A DNA stretch of 64,000 bases from an uncultured Ruminococcus sp. (GTDB lineage Bacteria; Bacillota; Clostridia; Oscillospirales; Acutalibacteraceae). Under the pieces are notes generated by a model. It did not search any database and was not told the origin of the DNA. It saw only the letters and a program-made list of their open reading frames with translations. The stretch is taken from assembly GCA_902798755.1 (NCBI GenBank), contig CADBYC010000015.1:17499-81498 (forward strand). Direction: 5' to 3'. Numbering within the stretch: position 1 is the stretch's first letter; each line of letters starts with the position of its first letter. Position numbers and translations under genes: made by a program. This document shows, in pieces, positions 54,170-63,869 of this stretch.

Positions 54170-55550
54170 TCTTACTTCCCCCGAAAATCAAATAAACTTC
54201 CCCGTTACGGGTGATTGCCTTGTTTGCCTGCGCCGAAGTACCGATCCCCTCTAACCACAGGACGGTCGAGCCGTCGGCGATCAGCGGGACAGTATCGCGT
54301 ACTTCACGCGGGAGCTTCATTTCGATCATCAGCTTTTTGACTGATTTTGTCACACCGCGTCGGGCAAAGGTGAAGATGTCGCCCGCTCTGCGGTATCTGA
54401 AAAAGGTATCACATGTGATTATATCACACGGAATACAGTGATGTAATAATAAATTGTGAACATTTTCGCCGATCCCGAGCCTTTTGAGCTCTGATTCCGA
54501 CAGCTCCAATTCGCCGTCCCTGACCTTGACGCGCATGCCGCCTGTTTTGATGAATTCATCAAACGGGATACAGACCTCTTGTGTGTGATGCTCGCTTTCA
54601 CGGACGATACGCAAAGTCCCCTGTGAACAGATCGCGGTAAAGCCCTGTCCGAGCTCGACCGCGCTTGATCGGCGCATCGCTTCTATTATAAGCGCAATAT
54701 GCCGAAAGTCAACAGGAGCGCCCGCGGATCCGAGCAGATTCTTCACGGCATAGCGAAGGACGATCAAAGGTAACTGTAACAGCCTTTCGCATTCATAGCC
54801 GCGATCGGTCTCCGCTTGTTTTAATTCTTTGACAGAAATTTCATTAAAGTATTCATCTGTCTCACGCATGAGAGCGGCGGTGTGAGCGATACTCTCCCCT
54901 ACCCTTGGATTCAGCTCCTTTAATACAGGCATCACCTGATGGCGGAGCTTGTTGCGGGTGTATTCGTCGGAAAGATTCGTCGAATCCGTGACGTATTCGA
55001 GCTGATGATCGTCGCAATAGCCCTCGATCTCAGCACGAGAACAGCATAAGAGAGGACGGATAATGTTCTCCCTTTTTGCGGGGATACCGCAAAGTCCGCC
55101 GATCCCCGAACCTCTCGTGAGATTCCAGAGCACCGTCTCAGCGTTATCGTCGCTGTGGTGAGCGGTCGCGATCTTCGCGCCCTCGATTTCCTTGGCAATA
55201 CGCTCTAAGAACGCGTAGCGCAATCTCCTGCCGCACAGCTCCAAACTCTCGCCGCTTTCTTCGGCAATGGCGGGAACGTCGGCTTTCTCGCAAAACAGCT
55301 TGATCTGATACTTTTCGCACAGCGCGGTTGCAAACGCTTGGTCGCGGTCGGCTTCTTCTCCCCTGATTCCGTGGTTGAAGTGCGCGGCACAGAGGGTAAT
55401 ATGTAATTCTTCTTTTAAAGAATCAAGAATATGCAGTAACGCAACGGAATCCGCGCCGCCCGACAAGGCTGCAAGCACCTTATCGCCTGACTTTATCAAC
55501 TCATGATCGTTGGTAAAGCTCAGCACCTTGGCGCAGAGATCATTCCTCAC
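54162..55550 (-). CDS. tilS: tRNA(Ile)-lysidine synthetase
   Basis: Modifies C34 of the AUA-decoding tRNA-Ile to lysidine. The 462-residue protein starts MRNDLCAKVLSFTNDHELIK (GTG start at 55550, with CAGGAGCGCAGTC upstream) and has the PP-loop LSGGADS near residue 26, HFNHGIRG-type motif HFNHGIRGEEADRDQ, and RRAGDIFTFARRG in the C-terminal domain. A longer frame exists upstream but overlaps dnaB almost completely and is spurious. It overlaps the end of dnaB by 11 bases. Confidence 0.95.
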   Translation of the reverse strand: MRNDLCAKVLSFTNDHELIKSGDKVLAALSGGADSVALLHILDSLKEELHITLCAAHFNHGIRGEEADRDQAFATALCEKYQIKLFCEKADVPAIAEESGESLELCGRRLRYAFLERIAKEIEGAKIATAHHSDDNAETVLWNLTRGSGIGGLCGIPAKRENIIRPLLCCSRAEIEGYCDDHQLEYVTDSTNLSDEYTRNKLRHQVMPVLKELNPRVGESIAHTAALMRETDEYFNEISVKELKQAETDRGYECERLLQLPLIVLRYAVKNLLGSAGAPVDFRHIALIIEAMRRSSAVELGQGFTAICSQGTLRIVRESEHHTQEVCIPFDEFIKTGGMRVKVRDGELELSESELKRLGIGENVHNLLLHHCIPCDIITCDTFFRYRRAGDIFTFARRGVTKSVKKLMIEMKLPREVRDTVPLIADGSTVLWLEGIGTSAQANKAITRNGEVYLIFGGSKNA

Positions 55551-56910
55551 GACTGCGCTCCTGTCCGGTGAACCGCATGAATTCGCCCTGCCAATGCAGT
55601 TTGACGGTCGTGGTCTCACCGTGACGGTTTTTCGCGACGATACATTCGCCGCTGTTCTGGTCGATCGCCGCCTGAGCCGTTTCCGCGCCCTTTTCACGGT
55701 CATAGTAACCGTCGCGGTAGAGGAACAGCACGATATCGGCGTCCTGCTCGATCGAACCCGAATCACGCAGATCGGAAAGCTGAGGACGGTGATCCTGTCG
55801 CTGTTCGGAAGCACGGCTGAGCTGGCTCAGACAGATAACAGGTACGTTGATCTCTTTGGCGAGGATCTTCAGGTTTCTTGTCAGCTCGGAGATCTCCTGT
55901 ACACGGTTGCCGTCACGCCGTCCCGTGGACATCAGCTGTAAGTAGTCGATGACCACCAGATCGGGGCGTTTGAGCCTTCTGAGCTTCGCTTTCATCTCGG
56001 GCACGGTGATGCCCGGGGTGTCGTCGAGATACATCGGCGCGTTTTTCAGGATATCGCCCGCGCCGATCAGTCGTTTCCACTCGTCGGGCAGGATACGCCC
56101 GGTACGCAGCTTGGTACCGCCGACGAGCGCCTCTGACGACAGCAAACGGGACGCGAGCTGCTCCTTGGTCATTTCGAGCGAGAAGAACGCGACAGTCTTT
56201 TTGCCGACGACGCTGACGTTGCGCGCGATATTCAGCGCGAACGAGGTCTTACCCATACCGGGACGCGCCGCGAGTAGGATCAGGTCGGAGCGGTTCAGAC
56301 CCGTGATGACGTTGTCGAGGTCGCCGATCCCCGTCGAGATAGGTTTGACGGAGTCATCTTTGCGAGTGAGCATGTCCAGACGGTCAAAGGTCTGGTACAG
56401 TACCTCGTCGAGCCGCTGAAGTCCTTGGATGTCCTTACCGCGGCGGATATCAAAGATCTTCTGCTCCGCGGAGTCGATCAGCATTTGCGGCTCCATCTCG
56501 CCGTCGGTGCTGTCCTCGATGATATCGCGGGCGGCGTTCATCAGCGCGCGCACGTCGTACTTATCACGCACGATACGGGCGTAATTCTCGACGTTTGCGA
56601 TAGAGGGGCAGTTCTGGGCAAGCTGATAGAGATAGGTTTTTCCTGTCGCGTCGTCAAAGTCGCGCTCGGTCTTGAGCGCTTCGAGCACGGTGATCTGATC
56701 GACCGGCTGACCCGAGGTGAACATCGACAGCATCACCGCGTAGATGGTGCGGTGATTGGCGAGGTAAAAATATTCGGAAGACGGAAGTACCTCCGCTACG
56801 CGGGAGATCGCGTCCGGCTCCATCAATACGGCGCCGAGTACCGCCTGCTCCGCTTCAAGCGAATACGGCATTCTCGGCCCGCTGAGAGTAGTGTTGTTAT
56901 TATCAGGCAT
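55540..56910 (-). CDS. dnaB: Replicative DNA helicase DnaB
   Basis: 456 residues: N-terminal helical domain (MPYSLEAEQAVLGAVLMEPD), Walker A ARPGMGKTSF near residue 220, Walker B LVVIDYLQLM, and the QQDHRPQLSDLRDSGSIEQDAD-type motif (here RQDHRPQLSDLRDSG). AAGGAAATAATC precedes the ATG. Usual rplI-dnaB order of Firmicutes. Complete. Confidence 0.98.
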   Translation of the reverse strand: MPDNNNTTLSGPRMPYSLEAEQAVLGAVLMEPDAISRVAEVLPSSEYFYLANHRTIYAVMLSMFTSGQPVDQITVLEALKTERDFDDATGKTYLYQLAQNCPSIANVENYARIVRDKYDVRALMNAARDIIEDSTDGEMEPQMLIDSAEQKIFDIRRGKDIQGLQRLDEVLYQTFDRLDMLTRKDDSVKPISTGIGDLDNVITGLNRSDLILLAARPGMGKTSFALNIARNVSVVGKKTVAFFSLEMTKEQLASRLLSSEALVGGTKLRTGRILPDEWKRLIGAGDILKNAPMYLDDTPGITVPEMKAKLRRLKRPDLVVIDYLQLMSTGRRDGNRVQEISELTRNLKILAKEINVPVICLSQLSRASEQRQDHRPQLSDLRDSGSIEQDADIVLFLYRDGYYDREKGAETAQAAIDQNSGECIVAKNRHGETTTVKLHWQGEFMRFTGQERSREE

Positions 56911-56975
56911 GATTATTTCCTTGATGAATGGTGAAGAATAAAGTAAGGGTCAAAGGAAGATTCCATCTTCCGAAC

Positions 56976-57010
56976 GATCAACTTCTCACTTCTAACTCCT
57001 CACTTCTAAC
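56976..57010. repeat. CTTCTAACTCCTCACTTC repeat after rplI
   Basis: Two 14-bp units related to those at 5173-5217 (CTTCTCACTTCTAACTCC), immediately before the rplI stop on the plus strand, that is, just past the stop of rplI. Confidence 0.6.
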
Positions 57011-57015
57011 TGACT

Positions 57016-57462
57016 TTATGCTTTTTCTACCGATACGGTGCAGTGGGCGGTGATGCCCGAATAGAGCTTGATCTCCACGTCATAGTCGCCTAAGTTTTTG
57101 ATATCGTCCTTGAGGGTCACCTTGCGCTTGTCGACGTCGACGTGCTTACGGTTCTTGACCTCGGCGGCGATCTCCTTGGCGGTGATACTGCCGAAGAGCT
57201 TGCCGCTCTCCCCTGCCTTTGCCTTGATGACAAACTTAGAGCCCTCAAGCTCCTCTTTCGCCTTCTGAGCGGCGGCGATCGCGGTATCGATCTTATATTG
57301 CTTGCTCTGCTCGGCGTTCTTGAACTCGTTCATCGCCTGAGCGTTGGCTTCCTTCGCTAAGCCGCGGGGAAAAAGGAAGTTGCGCGCGTAGCCGTCGGAA
57401 GCGTTGACCAGCTCGCCCTTTTTGCCGAGGGACTTGACGTCCTGTAACAGAATCACTTTCAT
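57016..57462 (-). CDS. rplI: 50S ribosomal protein L9
   Basis: 148 residues: [20 protein letters not shown], the [18 protein letters not shown] rRNA-binding N-domain, a long helix, and the C-domain with [12 protein letters not shown] and a VSVEKA end. GGAGGAATATGAA precedes ATG 57462; an in-frame ATG five codons upstream is part of the ribosome site region. Between gdpP and dnaB in the standard order. Confidence 0.97.
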   Translation of the reverse strand: MKVILLQDVKSLGKKGELVNASDGYARNFLFPRGLAKEANAQAMNEFKNAEQSKQYKIDTAIAAAQKAKEELEGSKFVIKAKAGESGKLFGSITAKEIAAEVKNRKHVDVDKRKVTLKDDIKNLGDYDVEIKLYSGITAHCTVSVEKA

Positions 57463-57498
57463 TTCATATTCCTCCATTTATATCAATTAGATTATTGC

Positions 57499-59442
57499 TT
57501 ATTTCAGGATATTGACGTCCTTTAACACGTTGACAAGTTGTTCCTTAGCCTCCTGCAAGCTGACGTCCTTGAGCTGTACCGCCGCCATCGTCTGGTGTCC
57601 GCCGCCGCCGAGCGCCTCCATGATCAGCTGGACGTTGATCTTGCCGAAGGAGCGAGCGGAGATATTGACGGTATGCGCGTCGATACGGGAGATGACAAAG
57701 GACGCGTAGGTGTCCTGGATCGACAGCAGATCGTCCGCCGCCTGTGCGCAGACGACGCGGGAGTTGCGGGTGGTATCGTCGGCGACGGTGATCGCGCAGT
57801 GATTGACGATCTGGGCGGAGGATACCAGCAGGCTCTTGTCGCGGTAATTCTCGAGAGAATTTGCGAACACATTGCGGACCGTGACGGTGTCGGCGCCTTT
57901 CTTGCGAAGGAACGCCGCCGCCTCAAAGGTGCGAACGCCCGTATTGATGACAAAGTTCTTGGTATCGAGCATGATACCCGCCAAAAGCGCCTCTGCCTCG
58001 GTATGGCTGAGTACGTCGTCGGCAAGATACTGGACGACCTCTGTGACCAGCTCGCAGGTCGAGGACGCGGACGGCTCATGCAGGAACACGGACGCGTTGT
58101 CGATGAAGTTGACCATCTTGCGGTGGTGGTCGATGATGATCACGTTGCCGCAGTTCTTATACACCCTATCAGCCTCGATAAAGTCGGGCGACTGGGTATC
58201 GACGATAAACAGCAGGGTACGCTGACCCGAGAGCAGCATACTGCTGTCGGGAGAGATAAACATATCACGGCGGTTCTCGCTGAGCCGCGCGATCATATCG
58301 GAAGCCATCGTGCGGTTGATATCGGCGACGATATGGCAGTCTTTGTTATACTTTTTTGTCACCAGCGCGTACATGCCCGCCGCCGCGCCGATACAGTCGA
58401 GGTCGGAGTAGCGGTGACCTGTGATCAGCACGCGCTCCGCCTGTTCGATCGCTTCAGCGATCTCCTGCGATACCGCGCGGACGCGGACCTTTGAGGTCTT
58501 TTCAACGCCCTTGGCGACGCCGCCGTAAAAGACGTAGTCGCTGCCTGTCAGGACGGCTACCTGGTCGCCGCCTCTGCCCAGCGCCATATCCAGCGCCTTT
58601 CTTGCCTGTGACGCGCTGTCGGTCAGGGTCGTACATTCATGACCCACGCCGATCGACAGGGTCGCGGGTCTGCCGTTATAGGTGATCGCGCGGATCTCGT
58701 CGAGCAGGTCGAATTTCTGCTCCATCTCCTGTCTGAGAACGGCTTCTTCAAAAATAGCGATATAGCGGTTCTCACCAAAACGGCGTAAAAGGATATTACG
58801 CTTGGTCGCCCAGCGGTATAAGAGGTTCTCGGCGGCAAGGTGCGCCGCGGCAGCCTCCTGCTCCGCGTCAGAGGAAAAGTCCTCGATATTATCAAACACG
58901 ATCAGCGCCACGCTCGTTTTAGTATCGTTGTATTGGTCGGCGATATTCTTGTAATATGTATCGTCGATGAACTCGAACAGCATACCGTGCTCGGTCTCTC
59001 GACCGAATACCGTGAACCGCTTGCCGCCGTATTCCGCGTCAAAAGAGCCGCGCTTGACGGCGTCCTCGGGAGAAAGCTCCGCGATAAACGGGCTGATATG
59101 CACGTTCACGCCCTCGTAGTCGTCCAAAAACAGCTTACGGAACTGGGCGTTATACGCGATCAGCTCGCCGTGCGTACCGCAGACGGCAACAGGCGTTTTC
59201 ATCGCCTCGAGCCCCTTGTGGTTCGGCGAGTAGCAATCGTTCATCGCGGACTGCGCCACCTCGCGGATATAGTTGCGAAAGCGCAGCGCGAGGATAAAGA
59301 CAGCCGTCACCACGATGGCGGTGATCGCCATTTCGACAACACCTAATATTTTATCATACATAAAGGTAGCGGCTGACATCGGGATCATCAGTACCGCTAA
59401 TATCAGACAGGCGGGAATCACCGTCCAAACGCGTTTTTTCAT
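57499..59442 (-). CDS. gdpP: GdpP-type cyclic-di-AMP phosphodiesterase
   Basis: 647 residues: two N-terminal helices (VIPACLILAVLMIPMSAATF, MAITAIVVTAVFILALRF), a PAS-like domain, a degenerate GGDEF domain (RFGENRYIAIFEE, SIGVGHE), and the DHH/DHHA1 phosphodiesterase (GHRYSDLDCIGAAAGM, VDTQSPDFI, IIDHHRK, and GGGGHQTMAAVQL at the C-terminus). It degrades the second messenger c-di-AMP, which controls turgor and wall stress. AAAGGTGTTTT before ATG 59442 sets the start. Conserved gdpP-rplI-dnaB order. Confidence 0.94.
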   Translation of the reverse strand: MKKRVWTVIPACLILAVLMIPMSAATFMYDKILGVVEMAITAIVVTAVFILALRFRNYIREVAQSAMNDCYSPNHKGLEAMKTPVAVCGTHGELIAYNAQFRKLFLDDYEGVNVHISPFIAELSPEDAVKRGSFDAEYGGKRFTVFGRETEHGMLFEFIDDTYYKNIADQYNDTKTSVALIVFDNIEDFSSDAEQEAAAAHLAAENLLYRWATKRNILLRRFGENRYIAIFEEAVLRQEMEQKFDLLDEIRAITYNGRPATLSIGVGHECTTLTDSASQARKALDMALGRGGDQVAVLTGSDYVFYGGVAKGVEKTSKVRVRAVSQEIAEAIEQAERVLITGHRYSDLDCIGAAAGMYALVTKKYNKDCHIVADINRTMASDMIARLSENRRDMFISPDSSMLLSGQRTLLFIVDTQSPDFIEADRVYKNCGNVIIIDHHRKMVNFIDNASVFLHEPSASSTCELVTEVVQYLADDVLSHTEAEALLAGIMLDTKNFVINTGVRTFEAAAFLRKKGADTVTVRNVFANSLENYRDKSLLVSSAQIVNHCAITVADDTTRNSRVVCAQAADDLLSIQDTYASFVISRIDAHTVNISARSFGKINVQLIMEALGGGGHQTMAAVQLKDVSLQEAKEQLVNVLKDVNILK

Positions 59443-59592
59443 AAAACACCTTTTTCTGATTGTATTATTCAAAATACTACACTTAGATGGGAGCGGGTGG
59501 AGACCAATAGACTCCACCATGCTCAGCATAAAGTTATCCCGCTATTATCTCGGGAAAATACCGATACATATATAGGTATTTGCAAAATTGTT

Positions 59593-61422
59593 TTATACTT
59601 CCATCAGGATCGGCAGGATCATCGGCGAACGACCTGTTTGACGGACGATCAGCTTCGCGATGTCGTCCTTGACCAGGTTCTTGATCACGCCCCACTCGTG
59701 GATATTGCGGCGGGAGCAATCCTCTAAGATATCACGCGACAGGGATTTGATGTCGTCCATCAGATTGCCGCTCTCACGGACATAGACAAAGCCGCGGGAC
59801 ACGATATCGGGACCGCTGATAACATGACCGTCATAAACGTCGAGGGACGCGACGATGATGATCAAGCCGTCCTGACCGAGATGCTTACGGTCACGAAGGA
59901 CGATAGAGCCGACGTCGCCGACGCCGAGACCGTCGACAAAGACCTTGCCGGCGGGTACGGGATCGGATTCCTTGATGCCTGCGCTCTCGCTGATCTCAAC
60001 GCTCTTGCCGATATCGCCGATGTAGATATTTTTACTGTCCATACCCATCGACATCGCGAGCGCGCGGTGCTTTTGCAGCATCTTCTGCTCGCCGTGGATC
60101 GGGATGAAATAAGTGGGTTTTACCAAAGAATGGATGAGCTTCAACTCTTCCTGACAGGCGTGACCTGACACGTGCACCTCGTACATACTCTCGTATACAA
60201 CGTCACAGCCGCGCTTGAGCAGTTCGTCGACGACATTGCCGACGGCGCGCTCATTGCCGGGGATAGGATTCGCGGAAATGATGATGAAATCGCCCGTGCC
60301 GACACTTACCTTTCGGTGGTCGGAATACGCCATGCGTGACAGCGCCGACATCGGCTCGCCCTGAGAGCCTGTGGTCGCCAGAACGATTTTCTCGGGCGGA
60401 TACTCCTTGAGCTGGTCGATGTCGATGATCAGGTTATCGGGCACCTTGACATAGCCCAGCTCCTGCGCTACCTTCATATAGTTGATCATGGAGCGGCCTG
60501 AGAACGCGACCTTTCTGCCGTATTTCACAGCGCAGTTGATGATGAGCTGGATACGGCTGATATTGGACGCGAAGGTCGCGATGATGATGCGCTTCTTCTG
60601 CGCTGTCGAGAACAGCTTATCAAAGCTGTCGGTCACCTTCTGCTCAGTAGGCGTGTAACCGGGGCGCTCGGCGTTGGTGCTTTCGGCAAGCAGCGCTAAT
60701 ACGCCCTCGTCGCCCAACGCCGCAAAGCGGTTGAGGTCGGTCATCTTGCCCTCGATCGGGGTGTAATCCACCTTGAAGTCGCCCGTATGCACGAGGATAC
60801 CCGCGGGGGTGTGCATGGCAACGGCAACGGAATCGGGGATAGAGTGATTGACGTGGATCAGCTCGATATCAAAGCAGCCGAGCTGTATATGCTCGCCCGC
60901 GTTCTTCTTCACCAGAACAGGCGGAGCGGAAAGGCTGTGCTCTTTGAGCTTGTTCTCGATCAGACCGATCGTCAGGGGCGTACCGTAGATCGGCACGTTG
61001 ACCTTTGACAGCAGGAACGGGATACCGCCGATATGATCCTCATGACCGTGGGTGATGACCACACCGCGGATCTTGTCGCGGTTTTGCTCAAGATAGGTGT
61101 AATCGGGAATGACCAGATCGACGCCGAGCATATCGCCGTCGGGGAACGCCATACCGGAGTCGATGATGACGATATCGTTCTGACATTCAAATACAGTCAG
61201 GTTCTTGCCGATCTCATTCAGACCGCCGAGGAACGCCACGCGAACGGGCGGCTTGGCAGGCAGTGCCTTTTTCTTGGTATTGCGCTGTTTACCCTTGGTA
61301 TTAGCGGTCACCATGGGCTTATACGAGCGCTTGAATCCGGCTGATTTCGTTTGTTTATTCTTTCCGGGCATTTTCGATTTGCCCGTTTTCTTCATTTGAG
61401 GTTTCTTTTTTATTTCGCTCAA
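59593..61422 (-). CDS. rnj: Ribonuclease J
   Basis: 609 residues, beta-CASP metallo-hydrolase for RNA decay and maturation. An N-terminal Lys/Arg-rich tail of about 57 residues (KKKPQMKKTGKSKMPGKNKQ...) precedes the core. Metal motifs: THGHEDHIGG near 125, HTGDFKVD, and the beta-CASP SGHACQEELKL. The C-terminal domain has VRESGNLMDDI. The basic tail is longer than in Bacillus RNase J1 and may bind RNA. Single gene, promoter region 61423-61600 AT-rich. Confidence 0.94.
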   Translation of the reverse strand: MSEIKKKPQMKKTGKSKMPGKNKQTKSAGFKRSYKPMVTANTKGKQRNTKKKALPAKPPVRVAFLGGLNEIGKNLTVFECQNDIVIIDSGMAFPDGDMLGVDLVIPDYTYLEQNRDKIRGVVITHGHEDHIGGIPFLLSKVNVPIYGTPLTIGLIENKLKEHSLSAPPVLVKKNAGEHIQLGCFDIELIHVNHSIPDSVAVAMHTPAGILVHTGDFKVDYTPIEGKMTDLNRFAALGDEGVLALLAESTNAERPGYTPTEQKVTDSFDKLFSTAQKKRIIIATFASNISRIQLIINCAVKYGRKVAFSGRSMINYMKVAQELGYVKVPDNLIIDIDQLKEYPPEKIVLATTGSQGEPMSALSRMAYSDHRKVSVGTGDFIIISANPIPGNERAVGNVVDELLKRGCDVVYESMYEVHVSGHACQEELKLIHSLVKPTYFIPIHGEQKMLQKHRALAMSMGMDSKNIYIGDIGKSVEISESAGIKESDPVPAGKVFVDGLGVGDVGSIVLRDRKHLGQDGLIIIVASLDVYDGHVISGPDIVSRGFVYVRESGNLMDDIKSLSRDILEDCSRRNIHEWGVIKNLVKDDIAKLIVRQTGRSPMILPILMEV

Positions 61423-61668
61423 ATTATTACCTCCTTATATAGATTTGCTTGAAAATAATTGTATGATGTTCCGTTCCGTCACGCACAGGAACAGATAAGA
61501 TCCCGATATGGTAATTGTATGTAGCCTGAGAAGAGAACATACTCCCACTTATACATAGTATACTATAACGCAAAATCGCTTTCAGGTCAAGTACCGTGTA
61601 ACAATACCGACGGTATTTTTCCTATTATAGGCAATTTTATGTCCGATAATCACCCCATCATAAAACGC

Positions 61669-61698
61669 TTGTCATCACACGGTCAGGTATGCTATAAT
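61669..61698 (+). promoter_or_regulatory. Promoter of rnhA
   Basis: -35 TTGTCA (61669-61674), 18-base spacer, -10 TATAAT (61693-61698), 44 bases before the rnhA ATG. Confidence 0.7.
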
Positions 61699-61742
61699 AG
61701 CTTTAACGATTCCGAAACGGCAAAAACAAAGGAAGTGTCCCT

Positions 61743-62180
61743 ATGAAATCAGTAGAAATCTATACAGACGGCGCCTGCTCGGGCAATCCCGGTCCCGGCG
61801 GCTGGGGCGCCGTACTGCGCTATAACGGCAGAGAAAAGGAGATCTCGGGCGGTGAGGCGAATACCACCAACAACCGCATGGAGCTGATGGCGGTGATCGA
61901 AGCGCTCAGCCTGTTGAAAGAACCGTGCCAAGTCACCCTGTACTCCGACAGCCAATATGTCTGCAACGCCTTAAAGCTCGGCTGGGCAAGGAAATGGCAG
62001 GCAAACGGCTGGATGCGCAATAAAAAAGAAAAAGCCCTCAACCCCGAATTATGGGAAAGGCTTCTGAGATTATGCGATATCCACGAGGTAGAGCCCGTCT
62101 GGGTGAAGGGTCACGCGGGTCATCCCGAAAATGAACGCTGTGACAAATTGGCAGTCGCCGAAAGTCGAAAGTTTATGTGA
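61743..62180 (+). CDS. rnhA: Ribonuclease HI
   Basis: 145 residues, degrades RNA in RNA/DNA hybrids. Catalytic Asp and Glu are in [19 protein letters not shown] (Asp8) and [13 protein letters not shown] (Glu46), with YSDSQYV and the C-terminal [30 protein letters not shown] precedes ATG. Monocistronic, flanked by its own promoter and terminator. Confidence 0.97.
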   Translation: MKSVEIYTDGACSGNPGPGGWGAVLRYNGREKEISGGEANTTNNRMELMAVIEALSLLKEPCQVTLYSDSQYVCNALKLGWARKWQANGWMRNKKEKALNPELWERLLRLCDIHEVEPVWVKGHAGHPENERCDKLAVAESRKFM

Positions 62181-62203
62181 ACAAAACGAATTTAATGAAC
62201 AAA

Positions 62204-62237
62204 GGGCTGTCACTTGAAAAGCGACAGCCCTCTTTTT
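62204..62237. terminator. Terminator between rnhA and the lipoprotein gene
   Basis: GGGCTGTC and GACAGCCC form an 8-bp stem (62204-62230) followed by TCTTTTT on the plus strand and TTTGTTC on the minus strand; bidirectional. Confidence 0.88.
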
Positions 62238-62277
62238 GTAAAGAAATATGCTTGTTTAATGATTACAGATCTTTTTA

Positions 62278-63039
62278 TTATTTGGTTTCGGCACAGATCA
62301 CGGTCAGATCTTCCGCTTTGGCGGATTTGCAATTATAAGACACGGAATCAGCGGAAAGAGAGAAGCTTCCTTTATCAAGATCACTCTCAGATAAACCAAG
62401 GCTCTCTAACGTGTCCCCCGCCTTGACGCCGCTGATCGTAGAGCTAAGCACAGCGTCGCCCTGAACAATCACGGTATTGACGCCGCATTTCTCGGCGAGG
62501 TTAGAGCCGCAAACGTCGGCGTATCTGTCTGTAGTGATGCCGACAACGACAACACCGGTACCGTCGGTACGCTTTACGCCTACCAAAACGCTGTATTCAC
62601 CGTCTTCGCCTACCGGAACGGGATCGCTCATCTGCTTGACGGAGACATCCTTGATAATGCTGCAAAAAGCCTTTTTATCCTCGATATCTTTGAGCTTCTT
62701 TCCGGCCTCTCCTTCAGGATATGAAGCAATGACTGTACGAGACGTATCAGCCACAGTGATGCTGTCAAGGAAGAGGTACTTCGCGATCTGCTCATATTCC
62801 TCTTTTGTCGTATCATCTTTGATCATCATAGCAGCCGCATAAGCTCTGGAGAACATCTCATTGGAGAATATCGAGTTATTGCGAACAGTGAAATGAGCGT
62901 AATCAGAAGCCTTCCCGGTAGCATAGGCGAGCTGGTCGTCAAGATGCTTTGAAGAAGAACAGCCTGCAAGCAATGCAGTCATAAGTACAAATGCAAGGAG
63001 TACAGCTAACAGCCTAAATGTTTTTCCATTCTTTTTCAT
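62278..63039 (-). CDS. Lipoprotein with Cache-like sensor domain, unknown
   Basis: A 253-residue lipoprotein: signal peptide MKKNGKTFRLLAVLLAFVLM with lipobox LLAGC, then YLFLDSITVADTSRTVIASYPEGEAGKKLKD and GEYSVLVGVKRTDGTGVVVVG, which resembles the ligand-binding Cache domain of sensor kinases and methyl-accepting proteins. Here it is anchored as a lipoprotein with no kinase or signalling module attached. Possibly a soluble sensory partner. GGAAAGGATTTATC precedes ATG 63039. The Cache resemblance is my own reading. Confidence 0.72.
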   Translation of the reverse strand: MKKNGKTFRLLAVLLAFVLMTALLAGCSSSKHLDDQLAYATGKASDYAHFTVRNNSIFSNEMFSRAYAAAMMIKDDTTKEEYEQIAKYLFLDSITVADTSRTVIASYPEGEAGKKLKDIEDKKAFCSIIKDVSVKQMSDPVPVGEDGEYSVLVGVKRTDGTGVVVVGITTDRYADVCGSNLAEKCGVNTVIVQGDAVLSSTISGVKAGDTLESLGLSESDLDKGSFSLSADSVSYNCKSAKAEDLTVICAETK

Positions 63040-63217
63040 GATAAATCCTTTCCGAAAAGACAGCGTCGATGAAACGCTCTTTTCTGTTAAAATATTCGGC
63101 GGATTGCCCTTGATTATATTATAGAATATCATCGGACAAAATGCAATTACAAATTAAAAAAATATTTAAATTTTCATTAGTTTTTATTAAGAATTAGTAT
63201 GATATCCACAAATATTA

Positions 63218-63249
63218 AAATCCCGACGCAAGCGAACGCGTCGGGATTT
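63218..63249. terminator. Terminator of nrdR
   Basis: AAATCCCGACGC and GCGTCGGGATTT form a perfect 12-bp stem (63218-63249), with A/T-rich tails on both sides. Confidence 0.85.
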
Positions 63250-63310
63250 CAACTATACAGTAAGCAGGAGAAAGTTTATATGATGCAAAAAACAATATTC
63301 TAAAAAGGAA

Positions 63311-63766
63311 TTATTTCTCTTTTAACAGCTTGTTCAGCTCTTCCATAAAGGTGTTGATATCCTTGAACTGACGATAAACGGACGCGAAGCGCACATACGC
63401 GACCTCGTCGACGTTCTTGAGCTGATCCATCGTCAGCTCGCCGATCATCATGGAAGTGACCTCACGGTCGAGGGAGCTTTGGAGCTGGGTCTCGATGGAG
63501 TCAACCATCCTCTCGATCTGCTCGATGGAGACGGGACGCTTCTCACAAGCGCGCAGGATACCTGCCGTCAGCTTATTGCGGTCAAAGACCTCGCGGGATT
63601 TGTCACGCTTGACGACGACGATCGGAACGGTCTCGATGACCTCATGCGTCGTAAAACGCTTGCCGCATTTCAGGCACTCGCGGCGGCGGCGAATACGCTC
63701 GCCCTCGTCCGCGGGACGGGAATCGATGACCTTGCTTTCTTCATATCCGCAATAGGGACATTTCAT
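63311..63766 (-). CDS. nrdR: Transcriptional repressor NrdR
   Basis: 151 residues: zinc ribbon [20 protein letters not shown] and [13 protein letters not shown], then the ATP-cone [20 protein letters not shown]. NrdR senses dATP/ATP and represses ribonucleotide reductase genes. ATG at 63766 has ATGGGGTGTAGAACT upstream. Its promoter (63810-63838) contains an NrdR-like box, suggesting autoregulation, and the glycyl-radical-like gene at 33662 carries a similar box. Confidence 0.97.
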   Translation of the reverse strand: MKCPYCGYEESKVIDSRPADEGERIRRRRECLKCGKRFTTHEVIETVPIVVVKRDKSREVFDRNKLTAGILRACEKRPVSIEQIERMVDSIETQLQSSLDREVTSMMIGELTMDQLKNVDEVAYVRFASVYRQFKDINTFMEELNKLLKEK

Positions 63767-63809
63767 AGTTCTACACCCCATATCTTGATTTCATAATTCT
63801 ACATTAGAA

Positions 63810-63838
63810 ATTATAAACTATATGTATGGTGTTGGCAA
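63810..63838 (-). promoter_or_regulatory. Promoter of nrdR with NrdR-like box
   Basis: Minus strand: -35 TTGCCA (63833-63838), 17-base spacer, -10 TATAAT (63810-63815). ACCATACATATAGTTT (63815-63830) matches the NrdR consensus at about 12 of 16 positions. Confidence 0.6.
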
Positions 63839-63844
63839 GTTAAC

Positions 63845-63869
63845 ATTTTGTAATCTGGCATTACAAAAT
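63845..63869. promoter_or_regulatory. 10-bp inverted repeat upstream of nrdR
   Basis: ATTTTGTAAT and ATTACAAAAT, perfect, with a five-base centre (63845-63869). It sits seven bases beyond the nrdR -35. Regulator unknown. Confidence 0.45.

Noticed and set aside
55551-55814. 88-residue N-terminal extension of TilS
   Set aside because: Lies wholly inside dnaB in another frame; TilS homologues start at the GTG region at 55550.
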